Positions 26,501 through 30,791 of a DNA stretch of 30,791 bases are shown piece by piece. Within the stretch, counting starts at the first letter, position 1. Each line of letters begins with the position of its first letter. Location of the stretch: the NCBI GenBank assembly GCA_002841685.1, contig PHAM01000018.1:1-30791 (forward strand), read 5' to 3'. Under the pieces are notes generated by a model. That model ran no database searches. It had not been told where the DNA came from and saw only the letters and a list, made by a program, of their open reading frames with translations. Position numbers and translations under genes: made by a program. The DNA comes from Elusimicrobia bacterium HGW-Elusimicrobia-2. Its GTDB lineage: Bacteria > CG03.

Positions 26501-29500
26501 CAGCTCGACTCATTTTGGGGTTCACTGGATGGTACAGAGGAGAGTCAACGGAAGTTTAGGAACCATTTACACTTCATACTCAGAAAGGGACAATCCTGAA
26601 ATAAATTTTCCCGCAAATATGCTTGAATCTGAGTGGAAAATCAGGATTAACGATTCCGGTTATATCTCAATATGGCTGAATGACGTCGATGGCAATCCTG
26701 TTTTAGTGGAAGACAACGCATATCAGATACATTTTAGCAGCGCTCATCTCTACGCGGCAAACAGGACAGAAATATCCAATGAGCAGTTTACGGTTTCGTA
26801 TGATTATATAAAGGTGAGTGACGGATTAAAAGGGTGGGTAAGAGTTGATTTAACAAAGCCCGAAAGTGCGGTATTGTTGCCGGGACACAACAAATATTAT
26901 AATCAGATCAGTTCTTTTATCGGCACAACTCAAGACAATATGAAATTAGAAAAAGTTTATGTTCAAGTTTTGAATCAAAATGAGAAGTTATACTGGAACT
27001 CCTTAATACCGGAGTGGACAACAACTTCCGTATGGAACGATGTTGAATTCAGTAGTAGAGCATGGATTTTAACGGCTCCGGAGCTGACAAACAACACGAC
27101 ATATCTCGTTAGTTCAAAGGCGGAAGATTCAGCGGGGAACACGGAGAGTGAGGGTGAGGCAGGTTTTGTGAATGCTCATTCATTTGTTTTTGACAATGAG
27201 CCGCCGCAGATAACAATTGTTTCACCGAAAGCGGGGGAAGTTTATATTGCGGAAAAATCCACAATCAAAATTGATTTTAGTGTAACGGATGCGGGTCCGC
27301 ACACGAAGCAGGCATACCTGAAACTGGTAGAAAGTTCGCAGACAGGGGCGATAATAGGGACAATGGTAACGGTAAATAATGGTGACGAATTAGAACCTCG
27401 TGATTTGCCGTATTATGGGTTTTATACATTAACAGTGGAAGCGGAAGACTGGGCAGGGCATAAGTCATCGTCGGAAACCGCAAAGTTTGAGGTGATATGG
27501 GATATTCTGCCTCCAAGAACAGAGATAGGGGTTAGCGGGGAGAGGATAGAGATTGGCGGGAAGGAGTATGTGGCATCTGAAACGAGTTTTGCATTGACTG
27601 CAGTTGATGATTTAGTTGAAGTTGGAGACGAGATTGGTCTCGGGGTGAATAAGACACAATTTAAAATTAAAAATGAAAACTTGAATATTGAAACTGATTG
27701 GCTTGAATACAGAAACGCATTTTCATTTTCTTCTCTGATTACGGAGTACGGATTACTGATTGCTTTTTCCGATGGAAAATACACAATTGACTATTACAGT
27801 GTTGATGTGATAGGTAATGCGGAACTGATACAGTCAGCGACATATTATCTTGACAGCACCGCTCCGGATGCGCCAATAGAACTGGTGGCGGATGGTTTAT
27901 CCCCGAGTCCGTGGAAAAACAGTACAACTTATACCATATCATGGGCGGATCCCGATGCTTTTTCGGGCATAGCAGGCGCGTATTACAAACTGCGCCAGTC
28001 CCCTGCAACCGCTATTGACGGGACTTTTGTAATCCCGGCGATGATAGAGGATAAGAACTGGCTGGCGAACTGGCATTTTGACAGTTGGGATGATACTGTT
28101 TTCACACCTGCCGGCTGGTCAGGAAGCCATGCAAGTTTGAATTGGAACAAGTCGGAAGATTCATTGCTGGGCGAATATTCCTGCAGGGTTACTGCGTCTG
28201 CCCGCAGGGCTTTAAGGCAATGGGGTTTGACAATGAATAAGTGGACAGAATACCATGCCCGGGTGTTGGTGAAAGGAAAAGGGAAAATAAATCTGGGGAT
28301 AAAGTACCCTGCTTCAACATATGTATATTATGGTGGTTGGCAAGATATAGATACTGATAACTGGGTTGCAGTAAATGTGTCCCGGAAGCCAACAAACACT
28401 GGTGCTGACGGCGGGATAGTGATAATGACCGAAAGTATAGATGGTGAAATATTATTTGGTGCAGCCTGGTTTAGCAATGAAGAACCGCCGTCCGACTGGC
28501 CGCATCCGACGACTTATGATAAATTTACTGCTTCTTTTGATGAACTTGAGGAAGGAGAAAATACCCTGTATGTGTGGTTTGAGGACAATGTGGGAAATGT
28601 CTCTCACGAGAACAGCTCAACGGTAAAATTAAGGTATGATATAACCCCGCCTGCAATATCAATTGTATCTCCCGTAGCAGAAGAAAAATTCTATGCTATT
28701 GTTTCTACAATAACGGTAAATTACATTGTTAGTGATAATCTTGACCTCGCACCTCAGCACACAGCATGTTTGAGAAATCTTCAAACAGGGACATCGTTTT
28801 ATTTATACCCCGGACAGCAAATTGAACCGCTGAACATCGATGCGGGTTTCTGGGAGTTATGTATTAAAGCGAAAGACCATGCAGGGAATATGGCAGAGTC
28901 ATCTGGTGGGCCATTTGAGGTGATTCGCGATATTTTGCCTCCGAGAACAGAGATAGTGGTTAGCGGGGAGCGGTTTGCGGTTAGTGAAAAGGAGTATGTG
29001 ACGTCAAAGACGAGTTTTAGTTTAACAGCGGTTGATGATCTGATAGAGGTAGTTGATGGGGCAGGATTGGGAGTAAAACAAATCAGATATCAGATAAGGA
29101 ATACGGGATACAAGATATACGAAAGCACTTTTTATATAACAGGTACAGATGGAATCTACAGGGTAGATTATCTCAGTGAGGATGTGATTGGGAATACAGA
29201 ATTGACAAAGACGGCCACATATTATCTTGACAATACAGCACCTGAGACAGCATTAAGTATAGGCACACCGCAGTATACAGAGGAAGGGAAGATTTATATA
29301 TCAGAGGAAACAGGGATAACGCTATCGGCGATTGACCCTGTAATAGAAGAAACAGCGTCGGGAGTTCAATATACGGAGTACAGGATAGGCGGTGCCGGCT
29401 GGCAAACATATTCAACGCCATTTACATTAACAGCAAGCATCAGGTTAGTGGAATACAGGAGTATTGACAATGTTGAGAACACGGAAGAGATAAAGAGCAT

Positions 29501-30791
29501 AATGCTTTATGTTGATAACACACCGCCGGTGACAGCGATAGCAATGGAAGGGACTAGATACGCAAACGAGGACGGGCTTTATGTGACGTCGGCGACGACA
29601 TTTACGCTTACGGCGGATGATCTCATTGTTGAGGAAGTGGCGTCGGGGGTAATGGAAACAAAATACCGGATTTTAAGCAGCACGGGAGTTTATGATGACT
29701 GGCGGATATGTGAGCCAATCAATATTATCGGCCCCGACGGTATTTACAAAATAGAGCATTACAGCGTTGATAATTTGCTGAACACAGAAATCGTCAAATC
29801 AATAACGGTGAAGCTGGATAATACCCAGCCGGAGACGGAAATCATCGCAAGCGCGCCGCAGTATGTTTCGGAGGGTGAAATTTACATTTCACCGCAAACG
29901 CAGATAGAATTGATTGCGCTTGACCCGCTCATAAATGAGGTAGCCGTTGGGGTGGAAACGGTAAAATACAGAATAGACAACAGCGACTGGAAGATTTGCA
30001 CGGGAACATTTACACTGACAGAGGGAGTGAGGACTGTTGAGTATTATGCCTATGATCATCTGAAGAACACAGAGGAAATCAAAACGCGGATGTATCATGT
30101 TGACGGCACGCCGCCGATGAGTTCTATCAGCGCGGCAGAGCCGCGCTTTGAGGCCTTCGGTTTAACAATGATAACGCCTGAGACGCAGATAGGCCTGACG
30201 GCGAATGACCCTGAAGTAAGCGCCGTCGCCAGCGGAGTGAACCGTATAGAATACAGAATAGACCCGTCAACGGTTACGCAAACGCTGTGGGAAGTTTATA
30301 CGGGCACATTTACTTTGGCGGAAGGGGCTCATATTGTTGAATACAGAAGCGTTGATAATGTCAGCAACACGGAAACCGTAAAAGAAGCGGTTTACACGGT
30401 GACTTATATAAGCGAATATGCCGCCTACGGCGAAGACGGGGTAAAGGTGAGCGGACAGGGAGAGATTTTCGGAAATGTGAGGTCAAACGGCGAGGTGAAA
30501 GTCGCGGGACAGGCAATGATAGCTGGAGACGCGTCGGGTGAGACGGTTGAACTTGACGGAACAGAAGCAAAGATAACAGGGGAAATAACAGAAAGTTCGG
30601 AAAAAATAAATCCGTGGTGCATAGACCTTGACGCGATAAAAGAAAGAGTCGCGGAAAACAATGATAACGATAAATTGAATTTGAAGGACGGGAAACTGCA
30701 GATCAATTCAAATAAGACAGTGACGATAACGAGCGGCACATATTATCTGAGCGGGATAAATGTGACGGCGAAAGCGAAGCTCAACATAGAA
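20511..30791 (+). CDS. Giant exported NlpC/P60 multidomain surface protein (partial, 3' end beyond window)
   Basis: The frame is open from the ATG at 20511 to the last base, at least 3,427 residues. Order of parts: signal peptide (1-20, ending VFA); NlpC/P60 peptidase (about 22-165) with Cys70 in GFDCSGLV, His125 in DPHIMIY and His141 in IIHAG; Ig-like and unassigned beta domains; FN3 (about 660-752); OmpL47-like module (936-1003); FN3 (1006-1110); right-handed parallel beta-helix (1116-1551, opening VRYVSLSGSDENDG); OmpL47-like (1688-1789); FlgD-type Ig with SPNGDG at 1800; a jelly-roll-like region; Ig and OmpL47 modules (2334-2450); a carbohydrate-binding-like insertion (about 2515-2665); five OmpL47 modules in a row (2810-3298); then a bactofilin-like beta region. 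It is likely cell-surface or secreted, acting on peptidoglycan through NlpC and on glycans or other cells through the repeats (inference). It is coupled to the NHL gene by ATGA. Confidence 0.88.
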   Translation, partial: MKRSFSFLLPLIICNSTVFAMNYGQAIVTKANSAIGKPYSTGNPPNETPWPCSGGHFDFSNWTTATGFDCSGLVSWAADLRRRYLTSDLVGGTFSIRPCPTWDTLQAGDLLYTSGVAETGFPDPHIMIYKSRVGNEIKIIHAGSGGVQEKDYNISLLENTWQFNPYRLKNDIINPDIVLSGFEDGKIYNTAVTVSYQVTDNIDAVPCGKFYVNDELIIHEKTGNKTFSEEGIYTIKIIGEDWAKNTSPDTLHEFIIATSSSTTDSEFEGGEFNLAYLNGDGYIRTGRCWEKTWGALSSTGVCRYEIPPEEWNWDYPDSTVAEMDICVKLDESGIVTYSKILSSPQKQLRLYNNPTSWYSNARRQQVLLPSWVNPEFREVWVNGEQWPEFTDLAEYEEAILWGDHKGYYWDVQSGAPDIVVYLNLSSVYYESSINTLEIKYKSPVGGEDGAFRFGYGGYSVRILPYSIRLLANDIQVGSRVTNTFYDGFNTFKLKATPALEIVDWDWWNISLDWGDQQNILGGTSRTGGYWFDEARFGFENGGASYSITGAKYKLMIQTTTTGSYISKVIDTKEGSEWETISWDAEVPAGCVVKLQTRTGITPNTDGIWSGWSGYYTQSGNSITSPSGRYIQYRVTLNSSDPKISPLMKSVDIDYHRDYVPPSVIEGITGEGGDGFINLAWNGSPDIDTAGYNIYRAASPREKINTELVTDLFYKDMGVTNGQTYSYWITALDINGNESDFQSESVVITAGDGTPPITEITIGEPFEYPNGESLMVQTFEGIGGCSIPAWTGVPGWGRPTISFDRIPYQSAGYMTVIFTPEPVIEERQNEPGDLPYPIRVGISLDESDGTNFIIREGDWIELNYNGNETVKIFFPYMELDSYAIFHIVDGVYIGEESNPSAHSSECVYPSQDGSTYRDVELTQIAYPSPNIILNIFSETPISLAAIDSGSEVARIEYKIDEGAWQVYNSAFTLGDIAEGEYIIYYRSTDNFDNIEIAKSKRVMLKTAPPLEAITDLTSKSRENITLTWTAVGSDGTEGTASGYILKYSTKSINSEADFVSAAVYPQGWTPLPSGSKETKVLTDFEIGKRYYFAITAINYSSKASEISNVCSGVAGNVRYVSLSGSDENDGLTKDQPLATIQKAVDSAAQGTKVVITEGTYYDQTVDISTSITSGNPISIHGSGEVILDGGGVQLDAFYGEGVSNLEISDIKFKGYTQAAINIISSGGTEDIINHNIKISSCTFYELQDTAIKFSGVSSFTVAGNIFEMDEYKIAMFPLYAMKDVTIENNICRRSVFIKTYPSSYGVRGDGYVLGKFVIKNNIINNLNIGVNWLFVYDYEAGSGISIEGNTIICESDEYDDTGICIGCDGAGEVSIKDNYIINTSRDAMNEGTGIKVSAAAGMMYGEIKRNTVDNFKFGICNYFSNVAILNNTVINCSNGITAKGTMYTNYQAEVRNNIVSSYELKTGTGIVAYGNSADRTDVLMCNLVNNYSVPVDTFLITNVSMVSGDPGFVDGGLGDCRLTATSPCINAGDPSPEYNDPDGTRCDIGAYYYGYEYPAPEPGFNTRAGGNVIVDLDPYAKVSFPYVYEQGNTQAVETAIPTIANYKVVPENTGYNITTSASFEGYITVGIKYPDEITGGKENNLKLLHQDGTEWIDITFARDTGNNIIYGKVANLSLFCVAYGDILPPRTSLSAGEPSYVDTQTIYITDATTFTLAAVDDLLNVGDESGLGVAEIRYRIGDNPWQVYTGTLSVAGEGSRVIAYYSVDNMGNTEILKTSNIVVDNSPPEIGSFVAEPLYFSPNGDGIKDSVNITAALSEYADWTVTIKNSNATVVKTLTGNGEETSGISALWSPSGLAEGDYSINIAVTDRLGNYTGEFQENFNTLSDNLWTQGHSSGLSSYSISANGWLNLTAAASISGQYGAVYAVSKESKDLTEGIEFNVRMRVPTDQNGHLGKDFRNEFYLLPADLSGTDTHLHAYSNWLRVAAKVDEDNVNPNSSTHFGVHWMVQRRVNGSLGTIYTSYSERDNPEINFPANMLESEWKIRINDSGYISIWLNDVDGNPVLVEDNAYQIHFSSAHLYAANRTEISNEQFTVSYDYIKVSDGLKGWVRVDLTKPESAVLLPGHNKYYNQISSFIGTTQDNMKLEKVYVQVLNQNEKLYWNSLIPEWTTTSVWNDVEFSSRAWILTAPELTNNTTYLVSSKAEDSAGNTESEGEAGFVNAHSFVFDNEPPQITIVSPKAGEVYIAEKSTIKIDFSVTDAGPHTKQAYLKLVESSQTGAIIGTMVTVNNGDELEPRDLPYYGFYTLTVEAEDWAGHKSSSETAKFEVIWDILPPRTEIGVSGERIEIGGKEYVASETSFALTAVDDLVEVGDEIGLGVNKTQFKIKNENLNIETDWLEYRNAFSFSSLITEYGLLIAFSDGKYTIDYYSVDVIGNAELIQSATYYLDSTAPDAPIELVADGLSPSPWKNSTTYTISWADPDAFSGIAGAYYKLRQSPATAIDGTFVIPAMIEDKNWLANWHFDSWDDTVFTPAGWSGSHASLNWNKSEDSLLGEYSCRVTASARRALRQWGLTMNKWTEYHARVLVKGKGKINLGIKYPASTYVYYGGWQDIDTDNWVAVNVSRKPTNTGADGGIVIMTESIDGEILFGAAWFSNEEPPSDWPHPTTYDKFTASFDELEEGENTLYVWFEDNVGNVSHENSSTVKLRYDITPPAISIVSPVAEEKFYAIVSTITVNYIVSDNLDLAPQHTACLRNLQTGTSFYLYPGQQIEPLNIDAGFWELCIKAKDHAGNMAESSGGPFEVIRDILPPRTEIVVSGERFAVSEKEYVTSKTSFSLTAVDDLIEVVDGAGLGVKQIRYQIRNTGYKIYESTFYITGTDGIYRVDYLSEDVIGNTELTKTATYYLDNTAPETALSIGTPQYTEEGKIYISEETGITLSAIDPVIEETASGVQYTEYRIGGAGWQTYSTPFTLTASIRLVEYRSIDNVENTEEIKSIMLYVDNTPPVTAIAMEGTRYANEDGLYVTSATTFTLTADDLIVEEVASGVMETKYRILSSTGVYDDWRICEPINIIGPDGIYKIEHYSVDNLLNTEIVKSITVKLDNTQPETEIIASAPQYVSEGEIYISPQTQIELIALDPLINEVAVGVETVKYRIDNSDWKICTGTFTLTEGVRTVEYYAYDHLKNTEEIKTRMYHVDGTPPMSSISAAEPRFEAFGLTMITPETQIGLTANDPEVSAVASGVNRIEYRIDPSTVTQTLWEVYTGTFTLAEGAHIVEYRSVDNVSNTETVKEAVYTVTYISEYAAYGEDGVKVSGQGEIFGNVRSNGEVKVAGQAMIAGDASGETVELDGTEAKITGEITESSEKINPWCIDLDAIKERVAENNDNDKLNLKDGKLQINSNKTVTITSGTYYLSGINVTAKAKLNIE
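23856..25170 (+). other. Parallel beta-helix domain within the giant protein
   Basis: Residues 1116-1551 begin with the YVSLSGSDENDGLT...ATIQKAV entry typical of pectate-lyase-like right-handed beta-helices. Repeated coils with N-N pairs follow (KNNIINN, EGNTI, KDNYI, KRNTV, LNNTV, RNNIV). The domain closes with CINAGDP and CDIGAYYYG, the usual end of this type of domain. Such folds bind or cleave polysaccharides; no catalytic set is asserted. Confidence 0.75.
28935..30405 (+). repeat. Five tandem OmpL47-type modules
   Basis: Five consecutive modules of about 95-100 residues share the same frame: a PPxT entry, a YVTS or YISE strand, TFTLTAxD, an EYRI...W.xY core, and VEYRSVDNxxNTE before the next entry. 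Successive units begin near 28935, 29247, 29529, 29829 and 30108. The underlying DNA is diverged enough that these are old duplications. They would form an extended stalk on the exported protein. Confidence 0.75.

Overview
The window reads as a chromosomal segment of a Gram-negative bacterium, probably an uncultured candidate-phylum lineage. An Omnitrophota- or Elusimicrobiota-like origin is a low-confidence guess based on gene order and the giant OmpL47/NlpC surface protein, with no database check. Evidence for a diderm bacterium: a signal-peptide beta-barrel-like protein, bacterial def/fmt, the type IV pilus ATPase PilT, a PilZ (c-di-GMP) protein and very large exported modular proteins. Positions 1 to about 19,100 are moderately GC-rich, tightly packed housekeeping DNA. 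From about 19,115 to the end the DNA is visibly more AT-rich and encodes exported proteins.

Layout. (1) 1-567: a structured 34-bp repeat in two copies, a short GC hairpin, tRNA-Thr(GGT), rpmG and tRNA-Trp(CCA); the rpmG stop codon lies partly inside the tRNA-Trp acceptor stem. In many bacteria secE-nusG follow here; instead a convergent PD-(D/E)XK nuclease-like gene follows. (2) 1,328-3,481: a consensus-like promoter, a leader hairpin, a small outer-membrane-like protein, then def and fmt (initiator-Met formylation and deformylation). (3) 3,483-4,655, minus: hemW downstream of tRNA-Thr(CGT). (4) 4,734-13,751: eight genes with mostly 1-8 nt overlaps: a membrane-anchored unknown, a bifunctional-nuclease (DUF151) protein, coaD, cstA, a PIN-PhoH ATPase, a PHP phosphoesterase, a protein with a possible archaeo-eukaryotic-primase signature, and clpC. 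(5) 13,757-14,257, minus: ndk. (6) 14,370-19,114: PilZ protein, HIT hydrolase, glgA, TIM-barrel isomerase-like protein, metallophosphoesterase and pilT. (7) 19,115-30,791: a gene-poor, AT-rich 356 bp, then an NHL-repeat exported protein whose stop overlaps the start of a giant ORF. That ORF is open for 3,427 codons and runs off the window: signal peptide, NlpC/P60 peptidase, Ig/FN3 modules, parallel beta-helix, FlgD-like Ig, at least eight OmpL47-like modules and a bactofilin-like beta-repeat region.

How they work together: region 2 supplies both ends of the formyl-methionine cycle. Region 4 links CoA synthesis, carbon-starvation transport, nucleic-acid processing (PIN-PhoH, PHP, putative primase) and ClpC proteolysis in one transcription unit. 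Region 6 joins c-di-GMP sensing and pilus retraction to glycogen synthesis. Two operons (4,734 and 14,370) appear to start with leaderless mRNAs, because a -10 hexamer sits 5-6 nt before the start codon and no Shine-Dalgarno is present. The most noteworthy items are the primase-like protein in a housekeeping operon, the giant NlpC/OmpL47 surface protein coupled to an NHL protein, the overlapping divergent promoters at 4,697-4,734, and the rpmG/tRNA-Trp overlap. All functional calls are from reading motifs; no searches were run.
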